NCBI GenBank assembly: GCA_964545815.1
Contig: CAZJGR010000001.1
Coordinates: forward strand, 18,858-82,857
Direction of reading: 5' to 3'
Length of the DNA: 64,000 nt
Origin: E44-bin89 sp964545815
GTDB lineage: Bacteria; Chloroflexota; Dehalococcoidia; Dehalococcoidales; RBG-16-60-22
The stretch's first letter is position 1; each line of letters starts with the position of its first letter. The position numbers and the translations under genes are program-made. The notes below the pieces were generated by a model that was not told the DNA's origin, made no database searches, and saw nothing but the letters and a program-made list of their open reading frames with translations. Of this stretch, positions 34,169 through 43,248 are shown one piece after another.

Positions 34169-34639
34169 TTAATATCCCCGCTCCGCCTTCCATGCGGCAA
34201 TCTGCACAGCGTGTTCCCGATAGTGGCTGGTGGTATCAAGGCGAAGTCGTTTGGTAAAACGAGGAAGGCCAAAAGCACTCTCCGGAACATTCTCCAGAAA
34301 GCTAATCAGCCTTTTATGGGTGGCGAGTAAATCTTCCTTTACCTGCTCCAGGGATAAGTGCCGCTTGCGCTCCTGCTCTTTGGTGTTGAAGGCGTCAATG
34401 CCCATGTAGCGCGGCAGTGGCCTGCCTTCCAGAACGAGGGGCAGGGCTTTCCGTGCTTCCTCTTCCCAGGTGGTGATGTGGGCCATAACGTCACGTGTTG
34501 ACCAGTGGCCAACGGCGCCCGGCTGAAGGAGGATATTTTCCGGCAGGCCTTGCCACGTCTGGAGAAGCGCCTGCCACTCCTGTTCCAGTCTTTGCAGCGC
34601 TCTCTCTTTTTTCATCGTGGGGGCCAGCCTAGAGGACAT
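34169..34639 (-). CDS. DinB/ClbS-like four-helix protein
   Basis: A 156-residue helical protein of the DinB/YfiT-like fold. Potential metal ligands are His in GHWSTRDVMAHITTWEEE and His in TSHYREHAVQI, the usual positions for this family. Relatives include thiol-dependent S-transferases and the ClbS cyclopropane hydrolases; the reaction here is unknown. The ATG at 34639 overlaps the cysteine synthase stop by 11 nt, consistent with coupling. An alternative ATG at 34615 is also possible, as neither has a strong ribosome-binding site. Confidence 0.72.
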   Translation of the reverse strand: MSSRLAPTMKKERALQRLEQEWQALLQTWQGLPENILLQPGAVGHWSTRDVMAHITTWEEEARKALPLVLEGRPLPRYMGIDAFNTKEQERKRHLSLEQVKEDLLATHKRLISFLENVPESAFGLPRFTKRLRLDTTSHYREHAVQIAAWKAERGY

Positions 34640-35534
34640 TCAGGCTCAGGTATCGTTCCCCTCTGTCGGGGAGGAGCGTGACGATGGTCTGGCTCTGCCC
34701 TGACCTCCGGGCAATCTTTAGCGAGGCCAGGACATTGGCCCCGGAGGAAATGCCGACCATCAGGCCTTCCTCGCGGATAAGCCTTCTGGCCATCGCGACC
34801 GCATCTTTCTCTCTTATCGGCATGACCTCATCGATGAGGTCGAGGTCAACCAGTTTGGGTATGAATCCCGGGCCGATGCCCTGAATGATGTGGTTGTGGG
34901 GCTCGCCGCCGCTCATCACCGCCGATTCCGCTGGCTCCACGGCGACGATTTTAACCCTGGGATTGGCCTGCTTCAGCGCTTCAGCGACGCCCATCAGGCT
35001 GCCGCCGGTGCCAACACCGGCCACGAAGACATCAATATCTTTGCCCACCGTCTGCAAAATACGTTTGCCGGTGATTTCACGGTGGGCGTCAATGTTGTCC
35101 CGGTTCTCAAACTGCCGGGGGAACCAGGCGTCTTTGTTCTCCTCGGCCAGCTGCTCAAGTTTTTTCACTGTGCCGGGAAACCCCTCCGCTTCCGGGGTAA
35201 GGACAATCTCGGCGCCGAAGGACTGTATCAGCTGCCTTCTCTCTTGGCTCATGTGCTCCGGCATCACCGCCACAAAGTGGTACCCCTTCAGGGCAGCAAT
35301 CATGGCAAAGGAAATGCCCGTATTGCCGCTCGTCTCCTCAATTATCTTGCTGCCGGGCCTGAGCAGTCCTTTCTTCTCAGCGATGTCAGCCATGTAAAAG
35401 GCCATGACATCTTTGATGCTGCCGCTCGGGTTCAGGGCCTCCAGCTTGGCCAAAATGATGGATGCGGTGTCATTCACTTTCTTCAGTGCCACAACTGGTG
35501 TATTACCAATCAGCTTCATCAAGCCGTTATTCAT
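34629..35534 (-). CDS. cysK: Cysteine synthase / O-acetylserine sulfhydrylase
   Basis: A 301-residue PLP enzyme that makes cysteine from O-acetylserine and sulfide. The PLP lysine lies in LNPSGSIKD (Lys41). The substrate loop is EETSGNTGISFAM and the phosphate-binding loop GVGTGGSLMGVAEAL. GISSGAN and LLPDRGERYLS complete the fold. Length is typical. The N-terminus LMKLIGNTPVVAL is canonical. It lies in a minus-strand group with the aldolase gene 47 nt upstream and the DinB-like gene overlapping its end. Confidence 0.92.
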   Translation of the reverse strand: MNNGLMKLIGNTPVVALKKVNDTASIILAKLEALNPSGSIKDVMAFYMADIAEKKGLLRPGSKIIEETSGNTGISFAMIAALKGYHFVAVMPEHMSQERRQLIQSFGAEIVLTPEAEGFPGTVKKLEQLAEENKDAWFPRQFENRDNIDAHREITGKRILQTVGKDIDVFVAGVGTGGSLMGVAEALKQANPRVKIVAVEPAESAVMSGGEPHNHIIQGIGPGFIPKLVDLDLIDEVMPIREKDAVAMARRLIREEGLMVGISSGANVLASLKIARRSGQSQTIVTLLPDRGERYLSLNVL

Positions 35535-35581
35535 CAGGCCTCCTCCAACCGGGGGAAAGGATATTGACTCTTTGATATTAA

Positions 35582-36352
35582 CTATTCCGCCCCGATGCTT
35601 TTCAGAATATCGTGCGAAGCGCTCCGCAATATGCTGGTCGCGTTCAGGGAGAAGAACCGGGCACCCTGCTGGATAAACTCCCGAATCTGTTCCGGTCGGT
35701 CGGAATTCACCGCTCCCACCCCCACCACCTTGCCGGCAGCCGTCCCCTCGGCGATGATACGCTTCACCGCATCCTGAATCTTGGGATGGTCCAGCTTGCC
35801 CGGGATGCCGGAAGAGACAGATAGGTCCATCCGGCCGACCCAGAGCACGTCAAGACCCTTCACAGTGACAATCTCAGGCAGGTTTTTCAGTGCTTCCATT
35901 TCCTCAATCATGGTGATTACCATGGTCTCCCGGTTGGCTTCTTTAATGTAGTCAGCGACGGGCATGCCGCTCAGGCTCAACGGGCGGCCACCAGCGCCGC
36001 GCTCACCTTCCGGCGGGTATTTCACGGCTCTGACGACAGCTTCTGCGTCCTGTTTGGTATTGCAGTGGGGGAAGATGATGCCCATGGCCCCGGAATCGAG
36101 AAAGCGGGCGGTGAGCCCGGGGTCGTGATTCGGCACGCGGACTATGGGAGTCAAACCGGCAAGCTCAGCCGCCCGGAACATCTCCTGGCATGACTCCGCG
36201 CTGGATGGCCCGTGCTCGAGGTCGAAATAGACGAAATCAAAGCCCAGACCGCCCAGGTTCTCCACAATGGACGGCGAGGTAAAGTCCAGGCGGATGCCGA
36301 TGGCGGTTTTACCTGCCCTGAGCTTGGCCTTGGTGGCATTTTTCAAAATCAC
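35582..36352 (-). CDS. HpcH/HpaI-family class II aldolase
   Basis: A 256-residue metal-dependent aldolase family member. It shows IGIRLDFTSPSIVENLGGLGFDFVYFDLEHGPSS, the start of the barrel with the conserved EHG, and VRVPNHDPGLTARFLDSGAMGIIFPH. Later come EEMEALKNLPEIVTVKGLDVLWVGRMDLS and the C-terminal cap. Known members cleave 2,4-dihydroxyhept-2-enedioate or related 2-oxo-4-hydroxy acids to pyruvate and an aldehyde. The natural substrate here is unknown. It is 19 nt downstream of the zinc alcohol dehydrogenase, so an aldolase/dehydrogenase pair acting on one pathway is plausible. Confidence 0.85.
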   Translation of the reverse strand: MILKNATKAKLRAGKTAIGIRLDFTSPSIVENLGGLGFDFVYFDLEHGPSSAESCQEMFRAAELAGLTPIVRVPNHDPGLTARFLDSGAMGIIFPHCNTKQDAEAVVRAVKYPPEGERGAGGRPLSLSGMPVADYIKEANRETMVITMIEEMEALKNLPEIVTVKGLDVLWVGRMDLSVSSGIPGKLDHPKIQDAVKRIIAEGTAAGKVVGVGAVNSDRPEQIREFIQQGARFFSLNATSILRSASHDILKSIGAE

Positions 36353-36371
36353 TTTTCTTTTACCTCCTTTG

Positions 36372-37391
36372 CTAATCGCGGCACTTCAGCAGCACTTTGG
36401 TGAAATTGGCCCCGCGTTCAATCTCCTCAAAGGTAGCCTGTATCCTTTCCAGCGGGCGTACGTCGGAAATCAGTTTTTCGAATGGAACCGCCTTGGAAGC
36501 GACCAGTGGAATAGCTGTCTCGAAGTCCTCCGGCTCATGCAGTCTGATGCCGCCGATTCTCAGCTCCCGCAAAAAGACCCGGCCCAGGTCAACCGGCGCC
36601 GGCTTGTCGAAAATGCCGACGATGACAATGCGCCCTCTGGTTCGGGCCAGCCTGGTCATCATTTCCGCCCCGGGTGCCAGCCCGGTTACCTCAAAGACAA
36701 CATCAGCCCCCGCCGTGCCAGTCCTGTCCGATACATATGCTGGCAGGTCAGTCTCCCTGGGGTTGGCCACCTCCAGGCCGAATTCCCGGGCCAGGGCAAT
36801 GCGGAACGGGTTGATTTCAGAGATGAGGACATTGGCGCCCTTCAGTCTGGACTCCAGCGCCACCAGCAGGCCGATTGGTCCGGCGCCAATGACCACCACC
36901 TGCTCTCTTTTGGCAACCTGCCCGATGCGTATGGCATGTGCGGCTACCGCCGCCGGCTCCACCAATGCCGCCAGTTTGAGGTCGATATCATTTGGCAGCC
37001 GGTGAAGCGTCTCCGCCGGCACCGTCCAGCTGCCCTGGAAACACCCCGGCGTGTCCACGCCGAACACATTGACCTGATGGCAGACGTTGTAATGCCCTGC
37101 TTTGCAGGCCGGGCAGCGACCGCATGATGCCCATGGCCTGACCACCACTTTATCACCCACCCTGAAGTCCGTGACGCCTTTGCCGACCTCAGCCACCGTG
37201 CCGGACATCTCATGGCCGATGACCTGCGGTATCTTGGTGCGGTGGTCCATATGCCCCATATAGATGTGGACATCCGTCCCGCAGATGCCGCCGTAGGCGA
37301 TGTTCAGTCTGACCTCTCCGGTCCCCGGTGGCCGGGGTGGGGAATCACCAACGCGGAAGCTCTTTTTCCCCTGGTAGAACGCTCCTTCCAT
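36372..37391 (-). CDS. Zinc-dependent medium-chain alcohol dehydrogenase
   Basis: A 339-residue MDR-family dehydrogenase. Catalytic zinc ligands are in GGICGTDVH and VIGHEMSGTV; the structural zinc site CGRCPACKAGHYNVC has all four cysteines. The Rossmann motif is VVIGAGPIGLLVAL. Substrate is not assignable; relatives include sorbitol, threonine and galactitol dehydrogenases. It precedes the HpcH/HpaI aldolase by 19 nt on the same strand. The ATG at 37391 is preceded by GGGGGGAG. Confidence 0.88.
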   Translation of the reverse strand: MEGAFYQGKKSFRVGDSPPRPPGTGEVRLNIAYGGICGTDVHIYMGHMDHRTKIPQVIGHEMSGTVAEVGKGVTDFRVGDKVVVRPWASCGRCPACKAGHYNVCHQVNVFGVDTPGCFQGSWTVPAETLHRLPNDIDLKLAALVEPAAVAAHAIRIGQVAKREQVVVIGAGPIGLLVALESRLKGANVLISEINPFRIALAREFGLEVANPRETDLPAYVSDRTGTAGADVVFEVTGLAPGAEMMTRLARTRGRIVIVGIFDKPAPVDLGRVFLRELRIGGIRLHEPEDFETAIPLVASKAVPFEKLISDVRPLERIQATFEEIERGANFTKVLLKCRD

Positions 37392-37512
37392 GCTTGCTCC
37401 CCCCTGAAAAGAAATGGTTATAAAGTATCACCAGTTTTACTGGCCGTCGTGGATATTAGTATATCACATTCATTGGCCGCTTACGCAATGACAAGGGGGA
37501 ACTGTCCGATGT

Positions 37513-37971
37513 TTAATGTGCGGCGGCAAGGTCATTTACTGTGGCCGCCGTCAAGCGGGCAATATCAGCTGTCTTCAGCCTGACCAGTTTGGACCTGGTG
37601 CCACCGCCACACCAGACGTAATAATGGCGCATGACTTTCTGGTCAATATATACCGGTATTTTTTTCTTGTGACCGACGGGAGGTATACCGCCGGTGGGAT
37701 AACCGGTGGCAGCCTTGGCTGCGACATCGGTGGCCAGCCGCACCGACTTTGAACTGGAGCCGCGTTCCAGCTTGTGACGGCTCACATCGGTATCGGCAAG
37801 CACCACCGCCAGCAATGGCCTGTCATCCTGGTCAACAAAGACGATGGACTTGACAATCTCACTTAAAGGCACGCCGCTGGCCGCAGCCGCCTCGGCGGCA
37901 TGGTGGGTGGCCCTTTTCTCCATGAACTCAAATTCAACTTTGTGGCTGACCAGAAAGGCGGCCAGATTCAT
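37513..37971 (-). CDS. YbaK/EbsC-family aminoacyl-tRNA deacylase
   Basis: A 152-residue YbaK-like domain protein. Known members hydrolyse mischarged tRNAs, mainly Cys-tRNAPro. The fold is visible as AAAASGVPLSEIVKSIVFVDQ, PLLAVVLADTDVSRHKL, and the GYPTGGIPPVGHKKKIPVYID motif with the GxxPxGH signature that forms the active site. The protein ends MRHYYVWCGGGTRSKLVRL. It is a free-standing editing domain with no synthetase attached. About 120 nt separate it from the zinc alcohol dehydrogenase gene that lies downstream. Confidence 0.88.
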   Translation of the reverse strand: MNLAAFLVSHKVEFEFMEKRATHHAAEAAAASGVPLSEIVKSIVFVDQDDRPLLAVVLADTDVSRHKLERGSSSKSVRLATDVAAKAATGYPTGGIPPVGHKKKIPVYIDQKVMRHYYVWCGGGTRSKLVRLKTADIARLTAATVNDLAAAH

Positions 37972-38052
37972 CAGACTGCCCTCAGCCAGCCATTCTACAC
38001 CGCGAAGAAGACTTTGACAATCCGTTTCCGGGTTGGTGAAATTGTCCCGCGC

Positions 38053-38081
38053 TTGACAAATGCGGTGGGGCTCACTAAACT
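38053..38081 (+). promoter_or_regulatory. Putative promoter for the hydantoinase gene
   Basis: TTGACA (38053-38058), 17-nt spacer, TAAACT (38076-38081), followed by a CAGGAGG ribosome-binding site before the ATG at 38120. Confidence 0.6.
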
Positions 38082-38119
38082 GCCTTTACTTGGTTTGTTA
38101 TTAATCAGGAGGTTCTGCG

Positions 38120-39556
38120 ATGGCAAAAGCTGATTGTGTCGTCAGGGGAGGCCTGGTCGTCAGCGGGAAGGGAATAACTAGGGCGGACGTTCTGGTGGGC
38201 GACGGGGTGGTACAGCAGGTGGGCGGGAATCCAAAAGCGCCGAAGATAATTGATGCTTCCGGTAAATACGTGTTCCCCGGCATCATTGACGCCCACTGCC
38301 ACCCGGTCTATGCCGACAAAATGGACACCTTTTCCCTGTCGGCAGCCTATGGCGGTATCACCACGCTTATCCCGTTCTTTGGCAATCTGGCGGCCTGGGG
38401 CACCGCCGGCAAGGCTTCAGAAATCATTAAAAGGATGATTGAAGAGGGGGAGCGCATTTCTTACCTTGATTTCGCCATCCATGCGGCATTCGTTGCGGAG
38501 GACGATGTCAGGACGGAAATCCCAAAGCTGGTCAAGATGGGGGTACCCTCTTTCAAGATGTATATGACGTATCCACGAAGGGGCATGATGATGCCCGATG
38601 ATAAAATGCTGGAGGCTATGGCGGTAACGGCAGTCGAAGGTGGCCTGGCCATGGTGCATGCCGAAAATGGTTACGGTATCGACTACCTTGTGGCGAAGTT
38701 TACCGCTGAGGGCAAAGTCTCCCGCGAGTATTTCATGCCGTCGCAGCCAAATATTCTTGAAGTTGACGCGGTGCAGCGGGCCGCCACCTATGCTGCCATC
38801 ACTGGCAGTCCTCTCTACTACGTGCACCTGAGCGCAAGGGAGATGCCCGAAATAATGGCCCATATGAAGCGGGAAGGCTGTCGCATTTACGGTGAGACCT
38901 GCCCGCAGTACCTGTCCCGGACCAACCAGGCCGTGCTGGAGAGGGGGGCTCTGGGCAAAGTGGGACCGCCATTGCGGGAGAAGGAAGACAACGAGGCAAT
39001 CTGGCAAGGCCTGGCCAGCCACGCCATCGATACTGTGGCCAGCGATTCGTGCGGTATCAGGACAGAACAAAAAGAGTGGGGTGGTGCTTCTAAAGATTTC
39101 ATCACCGGTACGGGTGCCCGGCCCCGAACGGGCAACATCTTTGAAGCTCGCTTTGGCGCGCCCTGGGTGGAGCATATGCTCCAGGTGGTGTACCAAGATG
39201 GCGTGAATGGCGGACGCATCACCCTGCCGCGTCTGGTACAGACAATGTGTGAAAACCCGGCGAAGATTTTCGGGCTCTATCCGAAGAAAGGCATCATTCA
39301 GGAGGGCTCAGACGCCGATATAGTCGTCTTTGACCCGTCGGTGCCGTGTACCATCAGCGCGGAGAGCATGCACGGCAATTCCGACTTCACTCTCTTTGAG
39401 GGCAAGGAAGTGATGGGTGTCCCGGTCTTCTCCATGCAGCGCGGCGCGGTGATAATAGAAAATGGGCAGCTCAAGCAGAAACAGGGCCGTGCCCGCTTCC
39501 TGCCCGGGAACTGCGACTTGGCTGCCTATTCCAGGAACGGATATGCCGTGGACTAA
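38120..39556 (+). CDS. Dihydropyrimidinase / D-hydantoinase-type cyclic amidohydrolase
   Basis: A 478-residue metal-dependent amidohydrolase. The first metal site is GIIDAHCHP (HxH). The carboxylated lysine is in GVPSFKMYMTY, further histidines are in MVHAENG and YYVHLSA, and the final aspartate is in VASDSCGIR. The order and spacing fit the dihydropyrimidinase/hydantoinase group. These enzymes open cyclic ureides such as dihydrouracil or hydantoins. A metal-bridging lysine and both His sets are intact, so activity is expected. The exact substrate is not known. A single-gene unit on the plus strand, with its own promoter. Confidence 0.88.
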   Translation: MAKADCVVRGGLVVSGKGITRADVLVGDGVVQQVGGNPKAPKIIDASGKYVFPGIIDAHCHPVYADKMDTFSLSAAYGGITTLIPFFGNLAAWGTAGKASEIIKRMIEEGERISYLDFAIHAAFVAEDDVRTEIPKLVKMGVPSFKMYMTYPRRGMMMPDDKMLEAMAVTAVEGGLAMVHAENGYGIDYLVAKFTAEGKVSREYFMPSQPNILEVDAVQRAATYAAITGSPLYYVHLSAREMPEIMAHMKREGCRIYGETCPQYLSRTNQAVLERGALGKVGPPLREKEDNEAIWQGLASHAIDTVASDSCGIRTEQKEWGGASKDFITGTGARPRTGNIFEARFGAPWVEHMLQVVYQDGVNGGRITLPRLVQTMCENPAKIFGLYPKKGIIQEGSDADIVVFDPSVPCTISAESMHGNSDFTLFEGKEVMGVPVFSMQRGAVIIENGQLKQKQGRARFLPGNCDLAAYSRNGYAVD

Positions 39557-39600
39557 GCTGGCCACGACCATATTGATGATAAAATTTCGATTATTGAACT

Positions 39601-40758
39601 TTACAAGGCGCTGGTATAGATGTTCTTGACATCGTCTTCAGTCAGGTTTCTCGGGTTGGTCACGAAGAGCCGGCTCAGCTTCATGCCTCCTTCCACGAGC
39701 GACGGGATATCGGCTTTGGTGACACCGTAATCGCTCAATTTAGCGGGAATGTTGAGGATTTCCAGCAACCTGAATATATAGGCCACCAGTTTTTCCGCTG
39801 CCTGGTAGGGTGACAGTCCTTCCGTGTTTTCACCCACCGCCTGAGCTATGCTGGCGTACTTCCTTGGATTGCCGATTTTATTGTAATCCACAACGTAAGG
39901 CAGCATGACGGCATTGGACCGGCCGTGGGACATGTGGTATTTAATACCCAGTATATTGGATAAACCGTGAACCGCGCCCACTCCCCCGGTGTTCATAGCC
40001 AGACCGGCGAGCGTGGCCGCAAGCGACATATGGTAACGCGCGGGTACATTCTCGGCTTTAGCATAAGCGGTGGGCAGATTTTCCGCAATCAGACGGATGG
40101 CCTCGATGGCCAGGATATCGGAGAAAGGCGCGGCATTCATCGATACGTACGTTTCTATGGCATGAACCAGGGCATCGACCCCGGTATCGGCGGTGACTTT
40201 GGGTGGCATTGACAGCGTGAGCATGGGGTCGACGATGGCGACATCTGCCAGAGTGTAGTGGCTGTAAATCGACTTTTTCAGGTTTTCGGCCTCATCTTTA
40301 AACACGACCACCCGGGTGACTTCGCTCCCGGTGCCGGCGGTGGTCGGAAGCAGTATTTTGGGAAGGCCGCTGCCGGGCACATTTTCCATGCCCGCGTAAT
40401 CCAGCACTTTGCCTTTGTTCTTGGCCATGATGGCCACACCTTTAGCCACATCCAGCGAGCTGCCCCCGCCAACGCCGATAATGATGTCTGCCCTATTATC
40501 TATGGCTATCCGGGCACCGTCATCAATGTTCCGGGACGGTGGCTCGGCCTCGACCTTGTCGAAAATGTCGAAAGCTATCTTCCGGGCTTTAAGTGAATCC
40601 TGGACGTTCGCCAGCAGGTTGGCTTTTATTACCCCCTTGTCGGTGACAATGAGCGCCTTTTTCGCCTTGAATTGCGCTGTCTCCTGCCCCACCAGGCTGG
40701 CAGTACCATTGCCAAATATGATTTTGTTTGGCGATAGGAACGTGTTCACTTGGTTCAT
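39601..40758 (-). CDS. Iron-containing alcohol dehydrogenase
   Basis: A 385-residue group III alcohol dehydrogenase. NAD-binding loop is IIGVGGGSSLDVAKGVAIM; PTTAGTGSEVTRVVVF and the metal-ligand region GAVHGLSNILGIKYHMSHGR follow, with iron ligands Asp and three His expected in DTGVDALVHAIE and this region. ATG at 40758 is preferred over a longer frame because MNQVNTFLSPNKIIFGNG is the usual N-terminus and AGAGGTG lies upstream. It runs convergent to the hydantoinase gene. The substrate, an aldehyde or alcohol, is unknown. Confidence 0.87.
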   Translation of the reverse strand: MNQVNTFLSPNKIIFGNGTASLVGQETAQFKAKKALIVTDKGVIKANLLANVQDSLKARKIAFDIFDKVEAEPPSRNIDDGARIAIDNRADIIIGVGGGSSLDVAKGVAIMAKNKGKVLDYAGMENVPGSGLPKILLPTTAGTGSEVTRVVVFKDEAENLKKSIYSHYTLADVAIVDPMLTLSMPPKVTADTGVDALVHAIETYVSMNAAPFSDILAIEAIRLIAENLPTAYAKAENVPARYHMSLAATLAGLAMNTGGVGAVHGLSNILGIKYHMSHGRSNAVMLPYVVDYNKIGNPRKYASIAQAVGENTEGLSPYQAAEKLVAYIFRLLEILNIPAKLSDYGVTKADIPSLVEGGMKLSRLFVTNPRNLTEDDVKNIYTSAL

Positions 40759-40923
40759 TATGGAAACACCTCTCTTTCTCTCACTCAGAATTGGCACACC
40801 GCCACCATTTTAGTACGCCAGCCGTCAAGTATCAACAATGAGGCACGGAAAAAGTAAAGCGAGCCGAGAAGTTGTTTTATTCGATGGACTTGAGGTGGTT
40901 TTCGATATGGGTGATTCATCGGT

Positions 40924-41697
40924 TCACCCGCGGTATGGCTGCGGTTCGGCACTGGTAATGCAATTCCCGTCAAAGAGCGGCACAAGGTGGTATTTATCTA
41001 TCTGGCTGGCATACTCCAGGTCAGCGGCAAAGCCGATGCTTTTCAGGTAGCGGCCATGTTCGCTGGCCGCGAGAACAGCCAGTGGCTTTCCCCGGTTCAT
41101 ACTGGCATACTCGGCAGCTGATATGGCCGCATCGCTGAGCTCTGGCGATATGCCACATTTAGCTAATTCGGACAGCAGGCGTGGTACCAGCAATCCGGCG
41201 CAGTACCAGTCTTCCAGCGCTGGTTCACCGTGACGCCCGGCACAGATGAGAAAAACTCTTTTTATGGCATCGCTCACCGCTGCCCTCACCATTGCGGTGG
41301 ACACAGCGGACAGATTGACCAGCGCCCCGAGGTACACAGACCGAGCACTGCCCCGGTACGCCCGTCGCAGGGCCGGCGTACCGTTGGTGGTGGAAAAGTA
41401 AATCACCCTGCCGGATATCTTGCCCGAATCAAGATACTCGATAGGGGAGTTCCCCAGATGAAATCCGGGAATGCGCAGTCCGCTTCTTTCGCCGCCGAGC
41501 AGGAAAGGGGTGTTGCCTCCTGATGCGGCGCATCGCCTGGCCTCCGCAGCGCTGATGCAGGGGCGCACCTCGCTGGCACCATGCGCCAGTGCCGTAACTA
41601 TGGTGGTGGTGGCGCGGAGGACATCGATAACCATACATATCGCGTCTTCAAAGCGAGGTGGCAGCAGCCGTGGCGTCAGGATAACGTCTATTTTCAT
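40924..41697 (-). CDS. ComB-like 2-phosphosulfolactate phosphatase
   Basis: A 257-residue protein of the ComB family. The signature elements are VIDVLRATTTIVTAL, LGGERSGLRI, GNSPIEY and YFSTTNGTPALRRA. In archaeal methanogens ComB removes phosphate from 2-phosphosulfolactate in coenzyme M synthesis; many bacteria without coenzyme M also carry this gene and its role there is unclear. No ComA or ComC is in the window, so coenzyme M synthesis is not claimed. The gene stands alone on the minus strand. Confidence 0.83.
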   Translation of the reverse strand: MKIDVILTPRLLPPRFEDAICMVIDVLRATTTIVTALAHGASEVRPCISAAEARRCAASGGNTPFLLGGERSGLRIPGFHLGNSPIEYLDSGKISGRVIYFSTTNGTPALRRAYRGSARSVYLGALVNLSAVSTAMVRAAVSDAIKRVFLICAGRHGEPALEDWYCAGLLVPRLLSELAKCGISPELSDAAISAAEYASMNRGKPLAVLAASEHGRYLKSIGFAADLEYASQIDKYHLVPLFDGNCITSAEPQPYRG

Positions 41698-41823
41698 ACT
41701 CCGGGTTAACCATCACTTGTAAATTGGGTTGAACCGGTAACAGTATATCATAGAGCTGGATTGAGGCATAAGCGACTCTGGCTGATTAATGGTCAGGCGT
41801 TCTTCCGAAAATATGGTGGTTAA

Positions 41824-41862
41824 CAAAAAGAGAGGCGGGCCAGCTTTATACTGTGCCCGCCT
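41824..41862 (-). terminator. Intrinsic terminator after the TRAP operon
   Basis: On the minus strand GGCGGGC pairs with GCCCGCC across a 14-nt loop, followed by TCTCTTTTTG. It lies about 50 nt after the DctM stop and before the ComB start, closing the dctPQM operon. Confidence 0.7.
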
Positions 41863-41913
41863 TCTTTATCCGTCCTGCTTGTCTTCGGGCAAAGTTCTGG
41901 TTAACTTACCTTT

Positions 41914-43248
41914 CTATTCTATCACCAGCGAGGGAAGCCAGAGAACCAGTTCAGGGAAAACGACCATCAGCCCCATAGCAAGCAGGATCATGAGAACGTA
42001 AGGGACGACACCACGTATTATGTCCATCACCACTATGCCCAGAGATGGGTCGGCAGCGCCGCGGCAGATGTAAATCCCCATGGCGAAGGGTGGTGTCATG
42101 AAGGCGGTCTGGAGGTTGACGCAGACAAAGATGGCGGCCCAGATCGGGTCAAAGCCGAACGCCACGAAAATGGGGCTGATGATGGGCACCGTGATGAAGA
42201 CGATGCCAATCCAGTCGATGAAGAAGCCGAGGAGGAAGATGATGAACTGGATGAGGACGAAGGCGCCCCACTTGCCGCCGGGCGCGGCCATGATAAGCTT
42301 GGTCGCGAACTCCCCGCACCCGAAGCCCAGAAAGACACCGACGAAGGCGAAGGACATGGTGCCGACGAGGAAAATCATCCCGGATATCCTCAGCGTCGTT
42401 ATCAGCACCGCTTTTAAGAGTGTGAAGTTTAAACGACGGTAGCCAGCGGCCAGTAGCATAGACATGAAGCAGCCACAGGCAGCGGCCTCGGTGGGCGGCG
42501 CAATGCCCAGGAAGATGACCCCCAGCACGGCGAAAATGAGGATGGCTGGCGGCACCAGCGAATAAGCCAGCAGCCACGTTTTCTTGGTGAAGGAAACCGC
42601 CCTCTCTTCAACAGGCACTGGCGGCCCAATGTCCGGCTGTATCCAGGCACGAATGATAACGAAGAGCATATAAAAGGCGGCAAGGAGGAAGCCGGGGATA
42701 AAGGCGCCGAAGAGCATCTTGCCGACCGATATCTGCGCCATCGGCCCGTAAACGACAATCATGACGCTGGGCGGGATGAGGATGCCCAGGACGCCCGAGG
42801 CAACGACACAACCGGTGGCAAAGGGTTTACTGTAGCCCCGCTTTATCATCGAGGGCAGGGCCACCAGCGTGAGCAGCGTCACCGAGGCGGTGATGACGCC
42901 AACGGTAGCCGCCATAACTGTACCCACTAAGATGGTGACCACCGCCAGCCCGCCGCGGAATCCTCCCAGCCAGAGGTAGAGGGCATCATAGAGCCGCTCG
43001 ATTATCCCCGACAATTCCAGCATCGACCCCATGAAGACGAAGAGGGGCACCGCCAGCAGGACGCGGTTAACCATCAGCCGGTATATGCGCAGATAATAAG
43101 TGCTGCCCACCTCCCCTTGCCAGAGAAAGATGCCGAGGGCAATGCCAATGAACCCGACGATGTAGCCCAGAGGGAAGCCGGTCATCACCAGCACCAGGAC
43201 GGCACCGAGCATGAGGGCGCTAACTAAATCAGGACTCAGTTCAGGCAT
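41914..43248 (-). CDS. dctM: TRAP transporter large permease, DctM type
   Basis: A 444-residue membrane protein with 12 or so hydrophobic helices, the large subunit of a TRAP transporter. Clear TRAP-M features are FPLGYIVGFIGIALGIFLW, LLAVPLFVFMGSMLELSGI, PSVMIVVYGPMAQISVGKML and DWIGIVFITVPIISPIFVAFGFDP. It forms the sodium-driven transport channel together with DctQ. It overlaps the DctQ gene by 8 nt, so the two are translationally coupled. The cargo is a small carboxylate by family, not identified. Confidence 0.9.
   Translation of the reverse strand: MPELSPDLVSALMLGAVLVLVMTGFPLGYIVGFIGIALGIFLWQGEVGSTYYLRIYRLMVNRVLLAVPLFVFMGSMLELSGIIERLYDALYLWLGGFRGGLAVVTILVGTVMAATVGVITASVTLLTLVALPSMIKRGYSKPFATGCVVASGVLGILIPPSVMIVVYGPMAQISVGKMLFGAFIPGFLLAAFYMLFVIIRAWIQPDIGPPVPVEERAVSFTKKTWLLAYSLVPPAILIFAVLGVIFLGIAPPTEAAACGCFMSMLLAAGYRRLNFTLLKAVLITTLRISGMIFLVGTMSFAFVGVFLGFGCGEFATKLIMAAPGGKWGAFVLIQFIIFLLGFFIDWIGIVFITVPIISPIFVAFGFDPIWAAIFVCVNLQTAFMTPPFAMGIYICRGAADPSLGIVVMDIIRGVVPYVLMILLAMGLMVVFPELVLWLPSLVIE

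Noticed and set aside
40924..41697. Evidence for coenzyme M biosynthesis
   Set aside because: Only a ComB-like gene is present; the family is common in bacteria without coenzyme M.
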